This document shows positions 26,614 through 35,096 of a stretch of 64,000 bases of DNA, piece after piece (the stretch's first letter is position 1; every line of letters starts with the position of its first letter). The translations under genes were made by a program, and so were the position numbers. The DNA comes from JAWKOK01 sp963698255 (GTDB taxonomy: Bacteria > Chloroflexota > Anaerolineae > Caldilineales > Caldilineaceae). Under the pieces are notes generated by a model. That model did not search any database, was not told the DNA's origin, and saw nothing but the letters and a program-made list of their open reading frames with translations. The stretch spans positions 1 to 64,000 of the forward strand of contig CAVOQD010000032.1 in the NCBI GenBank assembly GCA_963698255.1, written 5' to 3'.

Positions 26614-27558
26614 ATGGCAACTGCCGAACTACAGATAGCGGGATCGAATCAAGTCACACATAAGCGAAGTCTCTATCGAGATGCGGCGCGACGCTTCATG
26701 CGCAACAGATTAGCCGTGATCGGTCTGGTCATCGTGATGGTGCTGACCTTCTTCGCCTTCTTCGCCGACGACTGGCTGATTGCGTTCTTGCTCAGGCGAG
26801 ATCCCAATCCGCTGTTGGCGAAATATCCCTACGATAAGAGTTTTATCGGGCCTTCGGGCGCGTTTCCCTTTCCCAAAAGCGAGTTCTGGATGGGCACGGA
26901 TCTGATTGGCCGCGATGTCTACAGCCGCATCGTCTACGCTGCCCGCGTCTCGCTCAGCATTGGCGTGCTGAGCCAGGTGATCGCCCTGGCCATCGGCGTG
27001 CCGCTGGGCGGCATCGCCGGCTGGCGCGGCGGCAAGGTCGACTACGCGGTCATGCGTCTGGTCGATGTGATGTCGGCGCTGCCTACGTTGCTGCTGGCCT
27101 TTCTGATTGTGGCCCGCATGGGGGCCAGCTACTGGAACGTGTTGCTGGCCATCGGCCTGACCAGTTGGATCGAAATCTGCCGCCTGACCCGCGGCCAATT
27201 TCTCTCGCTGCGCGAGAAGGAGTTCGTCGAGGCGTCACGCATGATCGGGCTGAAGACGCCGCGCATCATCCGTCTGCATCTGCTGCCCAACGCGCTGGCT
27301 CCCATCATCGTCTCGGTGACACTGGGCATTCCCAGGGCGATCTTTGCCGAGGCCGCACTGAGCTTTTTGGGCATGGGCATCAACCCGCCGCGGCCAAGCT
27401 GGGGCCAGATGCTCGGCGGCGACGGCATCGCCAACATGACGTTCTACTGGCATCTCGCCTTCTTCCCGGCGCTCTTCATCGCATTGACCATGCTCGGCTT
27501 CACGCTGATGGGCGATGGATTGCGAGACGCGTTGGATCCGCAGATGATTGATACGTAG
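26614..27558 (+). CDS. Peptide/nickel-type ABC permease, DppC-like
   Basis: The 314-residue protein has an N-terminal cytoplasmic leader, the DppC-type region RFMRNRLAVIGLVIVMVL, five further helices and the coupling loop EFVEASRMIGLKTPRII. The motif FGTDxxGRD-like WMGTDLIGRDVYSRI marks the DppC family. I chose ATG 26614, which has GGAGA eight bases upstream, instead of the longer frame that starts inside the repeat. Confidence 0.9.
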   Translation: MATAELQIAGSNQVTHKRSLYRDAARRFMRNRLAVIGLVIVMVLTFFAFFADDWLIAFLLRRDPNPLLAKYPYDKSFIGPSGAFPFPKSEFWMGTDLIGRDVYSRIVYAARVSLSIGVLSQVIALAIGVPLGGIAGWRGGKVDYAVMRLVDVMSALPTLLLAFLIVARMGASYWNVLLAIGLTSWIEICRLTRGQFLSLREKEFVEASRMIGLKTPRIIRLHLLPNALAPIIVSVTLGIPRAIFAEAALSFLGMGINPPRPSWGQMLGGDGIANMTFYWHLAFFPALFIALTMLGFTLMGDGLRDALDPQMIDT

Positions 27559-27572
27559 GGGGCTACTGCGTA

Positions 27573-27690
27573 CTGCGTGCTGCGTGAGGTTTCGTTGAGC
27601 AACTACATTGGGGCATTGGCGCCTCTTGTCAATAAGCCTCATTCACTTCACGAAGCCTGACTCGCTACAGAACCCTCACGCAGCACGCAG
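27573..27690. repeat. 17 bp perfect inverted repeats flanking 84 bp
   Basis: CTGCGTGCTGCGTGAGG at 27573-27589 pairs exactly with CCTCACGCAGCACGCAG at 27674-27690. Degenerate relatives of the arm (GTGCTGCGTAATTCGTACTG and similar) occur near 18682 and 19645. It lies between the permease and binding-protein genes. Confidence 0.6.
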
Positions 27691-27748
27691 CTTTGCAGAT
27701 TTGATATACCCAATCCATACTCACCCATTCACCAAGGAGGAACAATTT

Positions 27749-29554
27749 ATGCAACACAAACGATGGTTGACGAGGTTTTTTGTGCTTATGCTCGTCGGGG
27801 GCCTGCTGTTGACGGCCTGCGGCGGCGCACCTGCTGAGGAAGCAGCGCCTGCCGACGAGGCTTCGTCCGCAGAAGCGCCGGCTGAAGCGAGCGGTCCGGT
27901 CATCAACAGCGCCGGCGTCGAGTTGCCTGCCGACGCCGCGCCGCTGGAGATGCAGTTTGCACGCCAGCCGGCCACCGAATCGCCGTGGATGACATGGGAC
28001 GCCAGCGTCTACGATGTCAATCTCGGCGACCAGTTTGCCTGGTCCGACTCGTGCGTGCGGCCCGACAAGCAGTATGAGCCGCAGCCCAATCTCTGTACAT
28101 CGTGGGAAGTCTCTGACGACGGTCTGGTCTGGACCTTCCACATGGACGAAGACCGCGTCTGGAGCGACGGCACGCCGATTACCGCCAAGGATATGGTCTT
28201 CACATTGCAGCGCTACAGCCGCCCTGAATTCGACTTCGAGTGGTTCTACAGCATGATGGGTATCGAGAACTGGGGCGCCGTGGTCAACGGCGAAATGCCC
28301 TATGAAGAGTTGGGCGTCGAAGCAGTGGATGACTACACCTTCACCATCACCACCGAACGCCCGGTGCCGTTCCTGATCAAGATCATGGCCGATGTCTGGG
28401 TGGTGCCGGAGCACGTGGTTCAGGACCGGAATGATGACGGCTCGTGGGCGCTGGACGAAGAAAACTGGGTCTTTGCTGGCCCCTACAAGTTGGTTGAGTA
28501 CAACAAGGGCGTCAACATGCTCTTTGAGGCCAACGAGATGTATTCAGGTCCCTTCCCGCCGTTGCTGGATAAGCTGGAAGTGATCTTCATGGAGCCGGAG
28601 ACGCGCTTCAACGCCTACAAGAACGATGAGCTTGAGTACCTGGGCGGCGGCTACCAGCAGGATATGCCGCCTTCGGCTATGGCCGAAGTCAATGCCAATC
28701 CCGAAATGCAGGATCAACTCATCTCCTGGCCCAACTTCATCACCTACTACCTCTTCTTTGACACCTTCAACGAGCCGTTCGACAACTTGAAGGTGCGTCA
28801 GGCTATCAGCCATGCCATCGACCGAGACCTGATCGTCAATGGCCCGCTCAAGGACCAGTCCGTGGCCGCCTTCACAATGAATCCCCCGGCCTTTCCCGGC
28901 GAGAGCGTGGCTGAATTGAAGGACGTGCAGAATTTCGATCCGGAGCTAGCCGCGCAGTTGATGGAAGAGGCTGGTTTCCCCGGCGGCGAGGGCTTCCCGG
29001 ATGTGACGATCTATACACGCAATGCCTATCCGGCGCTGACCAACGCCGCCGAGGCCATTGCCGCCATGCTCAATGACAACTTGGGCATGAATGTCGAGAT
29101 CCAGGACATGGACTACGGTGTCTTCAGCGAAGGAATGTACGGCCAGAAGAGCAACATGGGCGGCGACTTCAAGATGGCGCTGGTTCCCTATGAGTTCGAC
29201 TTCGTGGACGGCAGCAATCTGTTGGGCGTCTGGGGCGGCTGCGAGGATGAAGGCGCTGAGCTTTCTGAGATGCCGGGTCGCCACACCTGGTACAACCAGG
29301 AATTCAACGACCTGCTCTGCGAGGCCGGCTCGATCTTCGGCGACGAAGACACGCGCAACGATCTCTATCGCCAGGCCGAGCGCATTCTGATCGAAGATGT
29401 GGGCCTTGTGCCCATCTACCACGGTACCTACGTGGCCATGGTCAAACCGGACATCGGCGGCCCCATGTTGGAGCCGAACGCAGACGGCATGGTGACCTGG
29501 AATCGCTACCGCTTTGCCTCGCGTGAAGCGCAGATCTACCGCACCAACGAGTAG
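27749..29554 (+). CDS. Peptide ABC transporter substrate-binding lipoprotein (family 5)
   Basis: The 601-residue lipoprotein has a signal peptide ending in the lipobox LLTACGG. An Ala/Glu-rich linker follows, then the family 5 solute-binding fold (SWEVSDDGLVWTFHMDE, DGTPITAKDMVFTLQRY, VRQAISHAIDRDLIV). ATG 27749 has AAGGAGGA in front. With the DppB/DppC-like permeases it forms an importer for peptides or another organic solute; the family does not reveal which. Confidence 0.9.
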   Translation: MQHKRWLTRFFVLMLVGGLLLTACGGAPAEEAAPADEASSAEAPAEASGPVINSAGVELPADAAPLEMQFARQPATESPWMTWDASVYDVNLGDQFAWSDSCVRPDKQYEPQPNLCTSWEVSDDGLVWTFHMDEDRVWSDGTPITAKDMVFTLQRYSRPEFDFEWFYSMMGIENWGAVVNGEMPYEELGVEAVDDYTFTITTERPVPFLIKIMADVWVVPEHVVQDRNDDGSWALDEENWVFAGPYKLVEYNKGVNMLFEANEMYSGPFPPLLDKLEVIFMEPETRFNAYKNDELEYLGGGYQQDMPPSAMAEVNANPEMQDQLISWPNFITYYLFFDTFNEPFDNLKVRQAISHAIDRDLIVNGPLKDQSVAAFTMNPPAFPGESVAELKDVQNFDPELAAQLMEEAGFPGGEGFPDVTIYTRNAYPALTNAAEAIAAMLNDNLGMNVEIQDMDYGVFSEGMYGQKSNMGGDFKMALVPYEFDFVDGSNLLGVWGGCEDEGAELSEMPGRHTWYNQEFNDLLCEAGSIFGDEDTRNDLYRQAERILIEDVGLVPIYHGTYVAMVKPDIGGPMLEPNADGMVTWNRYRFASREAQIYRTNE

Positions 29555-29599
29555 GGTTGGCGGTGCAGGACTTCGTCCCTCGGACGGTTGAGAGATTTG

Positions 29600-29662
29600 G
29601 GGCTGGGGAGTTGGGATTGGGGAGCGGGTGCTTTCCGATGCCAACTCCCCAGCCCTTTCTTT
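29600..29662 (+). terminator. Terminator hairpin after the binding-protein gene
   Basis: GGGCTGGGGAGTTGG (29600-29614) and CCAACTCCCCAGCCC (29641-29655) are exact complements with a 26-base loop, followed by TTTCTTT. Confidence 0.6.
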
Positions 29663-29678
29663 ATGGTTCGAGCGGTTT

Positions 29679-29707
29679 TTTTGGAGCACTCTATTTGGTG
29701 CTATAAT
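29679..29707 (+). promoter_or_regulatory. Promoter-like sequence placing the start at the PIN gene ATG
   Basis: A perfect TATAAT at 29702-29707 is preceded by TTGGAG about 15-16 bases upstream. Transcription would begin close to the ATG at 29714, and there is no ribosome site, so the PIN mRNA may be leaderless. Confidence 0.5.
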
Positions 29708-29713
29708 GGTGTC

Positions 29714-30142
29714 ATGGCTGGCAAATCAAACATTCGTTTTGTGATTGACACAAATGTAGTTTTTGAAGGTTTGACTCAGCGAGGCGGAGCCCCCGGTCTG
29801 CTGATCGATGCATGGTATGCGGAGTTGTTTTCGGCGTATGTCACAACTGCGTTGGGGTATGAATATCTGGATGTTTTGTCTCGAAAACTCTCTTCAGACC
29901 GGTGGAATCGCCTGCAACCCGCATTGGCAGAGCTTCTGAGACTTTCGAATCTGGTGACGGTTCATTACAGTTGGCGGCCGATTTCGCCGGATGTCGGAGA
30001 CAATCACGTCGTGGACTGCGTTATGAATGCGGGCACATCGTTAGTTACGTCGAATCTCAAAGATTTCCGAATGGCGGAAGCGACGCTTGGCATGTCAGTT
30101 TTGACGCCGGCCGAGGCGGCGGCATTGCTGGCAGATGGTTGA
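29714..30142 (+). CDS. PIN-domain protein, putative toxin
   Basis: The 142-residue protein has the PIN acidic residues in IRFVIDTNVVFEGL (Asp near residue 12) and GDNHVVDCVMNAG. The ending LVTSNLKDFR fits the COG1569 group of putative toxin PIN proteins. These are Mg-dependent RNases. The ribbon-helix-helix gene 14 bases downstream is the likely antitoxin, giving a toxin-first order. Confidence 0.8.
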   Translation: MAGKSNIRFVIDTNVVFEGLTQRGGAPGLLIDAWYAELFSAYVTTALGYEYLDVLSRKLSSDRWNRLQPALAELLRLSNLVTVHYSWRPISPDVGDNHVVDCVMNAGTSLVTSNLKDFRMAEATLGMSVLTPAEAAALLADG

Positions 30143-30156
30143 ATAAGGGTGAGGAT

Positions 30157-30498
30157 ATGAGTAGATTAACGTTAAGATTACCGCAAACATTGCATGTGCA
30201 TCTCGCCGATCTAGCAGAGTCAGAAGGTGTGTCGCTAAACCAGTACATCGTCTATGCTCTGTCGCGGCAGGCAACGTTGGCCTATACGCTCCAGTCAGTG
30301 CCGGAGGAGTCAATAGAGCAGCAGCAGGCTGCATTCACTGCACTGTTGCAATCTTTGGGCACGGCTACGTTTGATGAAATCGAGACTCTCATGGCGGAGC
30401 GAGAGGCGGTTGAGCCGGAAACCGGACTGACGCCTGAGGTGATGCAGAAGTTACAGCAGCGTATCATCGAGAAGCAACAGGCGCGGAAGCCTGTCTGA
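30157..30498 (+). CDS. Ribbon-helix-helix antitoxin-like protein
   Basis: The 113-residue protein begins RLTLRLPQTLHVHLADLAESEGVSLNQYIVYALS, a ribbon-helix-helix DNA-binding pattern of the CopG/HicB C-terminal type. A long Glu/Gln-rich helical tail follows. GGTGAGGAT precedes ATG 30157. It probably binds the PIN protein encoded just upstream and represses the pair. Confidence 0.75.
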   Translation: MSRLTLRLPQTLHVHLADLAESEGVSLNQYIVYALSRQATLAYTLQSVPEESIEQQQAAFTALLQSLGTATFDEIETLMAEREAVEPETGLTPEVMQKLQQRIIEKQQARKPV

Positions 30499-30643
30499 GT
30501 TCAATTGTGCCGCATCAGTTTTGAGGCTTTCTCGAATCTCAGGGGTCGTGTCCCTCCCCCTGAGCAACTGATGGCTGATTTTGAAGCTGTTGGATGACTA
30601 TTCAGTCTGGTGTGTAAACTGGTAGAAGGGAATTACCACGAGT

Positions 30644-31627
30644 GTGTTCCGCATAGCGTACGGCGTTGTCCTGTGTACAGTGATCGGCCTTGCTGCAAAA
30701 TATCTTTCCTCATTCCTTCCCTTCGGCTCGGTCACCATTGCGATTCTGCTCGGTATCGTCATCGGCAATAGCGTGAACCTCGGCGATCTATTCAAGCCGG
30801 GCATCACATTCAGCGAAAAGCAACTCCTATCCGTGGCCATCGCCCTGATAGGCGTCAATCTCAACTACGTCATTCTACAAGAACTCGGCTTGCGGTCGAT
30901 AGGCCTGATTATCTCGGCCATGGGCGTCACAATTGTGGCGTCCCTTTTTCTTGCCGGGCGTATGAAGTCGAGTATCTCGCTGGCCCTGCTCCTCGGCATC
31001 GGCAGCGGCGTGTGCGGCAGTTCGGCCATTGCGGCAACCGAGGGCATCATCGGCGCGGATGAGGAAGAGGTGGGCTTGTCCGTGGCGATTGTCAATTTTC
31101 TCGGCACCATCGGGATATTCCTGCTGCCCTTCCTTGGCGTCACGGTGCTTGGCTTCAACGATATCGGGGCAGGCGTGCTGATCGGGAATACGCTGCAAGC
31201 CGTGGGCCAGGTGACCGCGGCCGGCTTTGCTGTCGGCGAGGTCGCAGGTCAGACGGCAACCGTCATCAAAATGGGGCGAATCCTGATGCTCACGCCTCTG
31301 GTTCTGATTCTCCTGGCCGCGTTTCCAAGCGACGCGTCGGCCAGGCCCGCAAAAAAGCGTGGCATCAGCGCAAAAAGCATCCCGCTGTTTATCGTCGGTT
31401 TTATTCTCTTTTCACTGGTTGCAACCTTTGGCCTGCTGCCCGACACGGCACTCGAATTACTCGGAGCCATGGGTGAATACGCCTTGATCATCGCCATGGC
31501 AGGGATCGGGCTGAAGATCACGTTCAGCAGCATTCTCCGTTCAGGTCGATCTGCGCTGCTGATGGGAAGCATCATCTTCCTGATACAGATTGTCTTTAGC
31601 GGCAGTGTCATCTATCTTTTGTTCTGA
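30644..31627 (+). CDS. YeiH-type putative sulfate exporter family transporter
   Basis: The 327-residue membrane protein has about ten helices and the UPF0324/YeiH signature GIGSGVCGSSAIAATEGII with the acidic ADEEEVG after it. Members are annotated as putative sulfate or sulfonate exporters, largely by association. The start is GTG at 30644, preceded by GAAGGG. The protein is shorter than some relatives but covers the whole conserved region. Confidence 0.82.
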   Translation: MFRIAYGVVLCTVIGLAAKYLSSFLPFGSVTIAILLGIVIGNSVNLGDLFKPGITFSEKQLLSVAIALIGVNLNYVILQELGLRSIGLIISAMGVTIVASLFLAGRMKSSISLALLLGIGSGVCGSSAIAATEGIIGADEEEVGLSVAIVNFLGTIGIFLLPFLGVTVLGFNDIGAGVLIGNTLQAVGQVTAAGFAVGEVAGQTATVIKMGRILMLTPLVLILLAAFPSDASARPAKKRGISAKSIPLFIVGFILFSLVATFGLLPDTALELLGAMGEYALIIAMAGIGLKITFSSILRSGRSALLMGSIIFLIQIVFSGSVIYLLF

Positions 31628-31674
31628 TGTGATCAATTGTGGCTGATCTTTTGTCAAGAAGCAGAGGAGAGCGC

Positions 31675-32634
31675 GTGAGCAACGACTCGTATTTTCACAT
31701 CTCAGCCGCGTACGGCGGCGAAGGTTGGCAGCCCAGATCGCGTCCGCTGCGTGACGAGGTGGACAGTGTCTGGGGTTCGTTCGGCATGGACTCGGAGTGG
31801 GCACCGCTCAAGGCCGTGCTGTTGCACCGCCCCGGCGTCGAACTGGAAATTGGCGACGATCCGGCCAGCATGCAGTTCGAGGAACGGGTCGACTACGATC
31901 TGGCCAGAGCGCAACACGATGTCATCGCCCAGGCCTATCGCGACGCCGGGGTGACCGTCCACTATCTGGAGCCTGAAGTCGAGGTTCCACCCAACCAGAT
32001 GTTTATGGCCGACCTCATGTTCATGACGCCGGAGGGCATGATCCTGGCGCGGCCGGCCTCGGACGTGCGCGCCGGTGAGGAACGCCAGGCGGCGCGCAGG
32101 TTGGCCGATCTGGGCATTCCCATCGTGCGCAGCATCAGCGGCGTGGGGACGTTTGAAGGGGCTGACGCGCTCTGGCTCGATCCGACCACGGTCATTCTTG
32201 GACGGGGTCTGCGCACCAACGCGACCGGCGTGGCCCAGATCCGCAGCGTACTGGAGGAGATGGGCGTGACCGTCATCCCGGTTGATTTACCTTTCGGCAC
32301 CATGCATCTCATGGGCATGTTGCGCATTACGGATCGAGACCTGGCCACGGTTACGCCCAGGCAGTTGGCTGTCTCGGCGGTGGAAGCGCTGCGCGAGCGC
32401 GGCTACCAGATCGCGTTCCTGCCTGACGAGCACGAGGCCCATCTGCGTTCAGCCCACAACTACGTCACGCTGGGTCCGCGTGAGATCCTCATGCCCGCCA
32501 ACTGTCCAAAGACCCAGGCATTCTACGAGCGCCACGGCATCACCTGCCATACCGTGGACGTTGACGAGCTGCGCAAGGCCGCCGGCGCCATCGGCTGTCT
32601 GAGCGGCATACTCCAGCGCGAGATGGTCGGATAG
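31675..32634 (+). CDS. Arginine deiminase/dimethylargininase-superfamily amidinotransferase
   Basis: The roughly 319-residue protein has the pentein-fold catalytic set: FEGAD (Asp), GTMHLMGML (His) and the C-terminal nucleophile in AIGCLSG (Cys). These enzymes act on guanidino groups of arginine derivatives, giving citrulline and an amine or transferring the amidino group. GTG 31675 has GAGGAGAG five bases before it and is preferred over the GTG at 31639. The substrate is not evident. Confidence 0.82.
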   Translation: MSNDSYFHISAAYGGEGWQPRSRPLRDEVDSVWGSFGMDSEWAPLKAVLLHRPGVELEIGDDPASMQFEERVDYDLARAQHDVIAQAYRDAGVTVHYLEPEVEVPPNQMFMADLMFMTPEGMILARPASDVRAGEERQAARRLADLGIPIVRSISGVGTFEGADALWLDPTTVILGRGLRTNATGVAQIRSVLEEMGVTVIPVDLPFGTMHLMGMLRITDRDLATVTPRQLAVSAVEALRERGYQIAFLPDEHEAHLRSAHNYVTLGPREILMPANCPKTQAFYERHGITCHTVDVDELRKAAGAIGCLSGILQREMVG

Positions 32635-32635
32635 C

Positions 32636-32829
32636 ATGCCCATGTCAAACCGGGCGCCTTCGTCTTCATCTGGGAAGCGTTCGAGTACGGTTCGGCGACG
32701 GAGGTGCAGCATCTCAAGACCTTCGCCGAGGTCAAGGGCACGCGCGATCGCACGCTGATTCCCGACAGTGAACCGCCGGTTGCCAACAGGTCGGACACCT
32801 GGCACGGCTACACCGGCTGGGCCTATTGC
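32636..32829 (+). pseudogene. Probable gene remnant, unknown family
   Basis: The frame reading VKPGAFVFIWEAFEYGSATE, then FAEVKGTRDRTLIPDSEPP and SDTWHGYTGWAY, has strong coding character. It has no start codon and runs into the 3' end of the opposing DUF1499 gene. It looks like the C-terminal remnant of a lost gene. I do not recognise the family. Confidence 0.4.
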
Positions 32830-33302
32830 TCCATTTTTGTCCGGATCTCCTCCATGCGCTTACGATTGACGCCCATATCGGACTCGCCCATACGCGCGGC
32901 GGAGCGGAACTGAACGAGCGAATCCGCCTCATCGAAGAAGAATTCGACATCATCCACGAAGCGGAAGATGCGCGAGCGAAACTCGACGTGCAGATAGTCG
33001 TCGGTCTCGGCAACGATCGTGGAACGGGGCATCTCGTTGATGATGGCCACCATACGCGCCTTGGCATCGGCGACCGAATCGTCGAATGCGTAGGGGTCGA
33101 TGGCATGTTCTTCGGTGGTTTCGGCGGTGGAGACACAGTTGGGGCTGTCCGGACAAGGTGCAAATTGGCCGGTCGCCGGGTCAAATGTGGATTGCGCCGG
33201 ACTGCCGCTCGATGCGCAACTGCTGAGTGCGATCAGGACGACCAGCCCTAGGCTGAATTTGATGCCAGTGCCGATCCGGTTGATCAAGGTCTGCTTGTTC
33301 AT
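32823..33302 (-). CDS. DUF1499 lipoprotein
   Basis: The 159-residue protein has a signal peptide ending in a lipobox (LIALSSCAS). It carries the DUF1499 pattern FAPCPDSPNCVST, DDYLHVEFRSRIFRFVDDVEF, QFRSAARMGESDMGVNRKR. The family is widespread and uncharacterised. The ATG at 33302 places the signal peptide at the N-terminus; the longer frame adds non-hydrophobic residues in front. Confidence 0.88.
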   Translation of the reverse strand: MNKQTLINRIGTGIKFSLGLVVLIALSSCASSGSPAQSTFDPATGQFAPCPDSPNCVSTAETTEEHAIDPYAFDDSVADAKARMVAIINEMPRSTIVAETDDYLHVEFRSRIFRFVDDVEFFFDEADSLVQFRSAARMGESDMGVNRKRMEEIRTKMEQ

Positions 33303-33585
33303 TGGATTCCTTTGTGTGAAGTTACTGCAAAAAGGCTCTTTGGGGTCTGATGGTTTGACCGACCTGAGATCCCGAAGGACCAAAAAAATCGGGCATAGAC
33401 TTCGATAGCGGCAAAATCATTGAGATTATCGCACACCCTACAGCCCACCCGAAAGTTTCTGTTTTCATCAGGATGCGCTCCATGCTAAGCTATGGCCGCT
33501 GGACTGCCTGATGTTTTCGATCTTCATCAACAGTCAAGCGTACCAAACACGATTGTAACAACATCCACCCACGGAATCCTGTCAG

Positions 33586-34866
33586 ATGACAACACCGCAA
33601 GAGAATCGAGAAGAACCTTCGATTGGCTATGGTCAACTGCTGCGCAGCAATCGTGACTTTCGCTACCTCTGGTTTGGCCAGATCGTCAGCCTGCTGGGCG
33701 ACTGGTTCAACCTGATCGCGTCGGCAGCACTGATCGGCATGTTGACTCAGTCCGGTGTCGCCATTGGCTCGCTCTTTGTGGTGCGCATGTTGGCGCCCTT
33801 TCTGATCAGCCCCATCGCCGGTGTGGTGGCTGACCGCTACAGCCGCAAGCACATCTTGATCGTGGCGGATATTGTGCGTGCGATCACAGTCCTCGGCTTT
33901 TTGCTGGTCCGAGACAGCAGCCAGATCTGGCTGATCTACGTGCTGACTGCCATCCAACTGGGCGTCAGCGGTTTCTTCTTCCCGGCCCGCAACGCCATCC
34001 TGCCCGACATCGCCGCACCTGATGAGGTTGGCGCGGCCAATGCGCTCAGCTCGGCCACCTGGTCGGTAATGTTGGCCTTCGGCGCAGCACTGGGCGGAAT
34101 CGTCTCGGGTATCTGGGGCATCTATCCGGCCTTTGTGATCGACAGCCTCACCTTCCTGCTTTCGGCTCTTTTCCTGCTCCAGATCCGGGCCGATACCAAG
34201 CCGGCTCTTTCCGGTGAAGAAAAAACCGTGAGAGCCGCCTTTCGCCAATATGCAGACGGACTTCGCTACCTGGGCCAACATGTCGACATCCTTCTCATCA
34301 CGCTACAGAAGGCTGTCAACGCGCTGATCCTTTCCTCCGGGTTCCAGGTGCTCCAGGTGACCATCGCCCAGAACTATTTTGTGATTGGCGAAGGGGGCGG
34401 CGTCAGCTTGGGACTGATGTTTGCCGTCGCCGGCGTGGGTACGGGCATCGGCCCCATCATCGCCCGCCATTTCACCGGCGACCGCAGCCAGAATCTGCGC
34501 TGGGCCATCGCTCTGGGCTACCTGATCGGCGGTGCAGGGTTGGCGCTCACGGCGCCGTTGTGGAACTTCAGCACGGTGCTGATCGGCACGGCGCTGCGCG
34601 GCGTTGGCGGCGGCATCATCTGGGTCTTTTCTACCCAGCTTCTGTTGCAACTTGTGCCCGGCAACATGCGCGGCCGTGTCTTTGCCACCGAGTTCGCCTT
34701 CTTCTACCTGGCCAGCGCTTTCGCCGCCGCCGCAGTCGGCGGCGCGTTGGACGCCTCCATGAGCGTCTCCGCCGTGATCTGGTGGATGGCCGCGTTCAGT
34801 GTGATACCGCTTGTACTGTGGAGCGGATGGCTGATGATGCGAGGGGAGCGTGGAGAGGCGACGTGA
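33586..34866 (+). CDS. MFS transporter
   Basis: The 426-residue protein has about twelve membrane helices. The N-terminal region NRDFRYLWFGQIVSLLGDWF and the loop VADRYSRKHILIVAD match the MFS_3 (EntS-like exporter) group. Such proteins export siderophores, drugs or metabolites. No neighbour indicates the substrate. Confidence 0.85.
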   Translation: MTTPQENREEPSIGYGQLLRSNRDFRYLWFGQIVSLLGDWFNLIASAALIGMLTQSGVAIGSLFVVRMLAPFLISPIAGVVADRYSRKHILIVADIVRAITVLGFLLVRDSSQIWLIYVLTAIQLGVSGFFFPARNAILPDIAAPDEVGAANALSSATWSVMLAFGAALGGIVSGIWGIYPAFVIDSLTFLLSALFLLQIRADTKPALSGEEKTVRAAFRQYADGLRYLGQHVDILLITLQKAVNALILSSGFQVLQVTIAQNYFVIGEGGGVSLGLMFAVAGVGTGIGPIIARHFTGDRSQNLRWAIALGYLIGGAGLALTAPLWNFSTVLIGTALRGVGGGIIWVFSTQLLLQLVPGNMRGRVFATEFAFFYLASAFAAAAVGGALDASMSVSAVIWWMAAFSVIPLVLWSGWLMMRGERGEAT

Positions 34867-34867
34867 A

Positions 34868-35088
34868 TTTGTACCACGACATTTATGTCGTAGGCATAAG
34901 GCCGTTCCAAGAAATTGAACCCCTCGAACGTTTCCGACACAGCCCGGACCTACTCTGGCTAGTGCGAATTTGCGTGGGCTGTGTCGGGGACGTGAATTTT
35001 GGGATCGGCATAAGCGAGTCAACCCGGCCTCAACAAACTCAACCTGCATTGGATGTCAGGATCTACGACATAAATGTCGTGGTACAAA
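34868..35088. mobile_element. 221 bp MITE-like element with 26 bp terminal inverted repeats
   Basis: The termini (34868-34893 and 35063-35088) are exact complements over 26 bases, beginning TTTGTACCACGACATTTATG. The inner part of each arm is itself near-palindromic (ACGACAT-TT-ATGTCGT). A second inverted pair, GACACAGCCC and GGGCTGTGTC, lies inside. No open frame is plausible. It exactly fills the gap between the convergent MFS gene and the CehA-like gene. Confidence 0.7.
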
Positions 35089-35096
35089 GGCAGATG

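Noticed and set aside
27749..29554. Possible complete peptide importer operon
   Set aside because: Permeases and binding protein are present but no DppD/DppF-type ATPase genes occur in the window, so only part of the system is encoded here.
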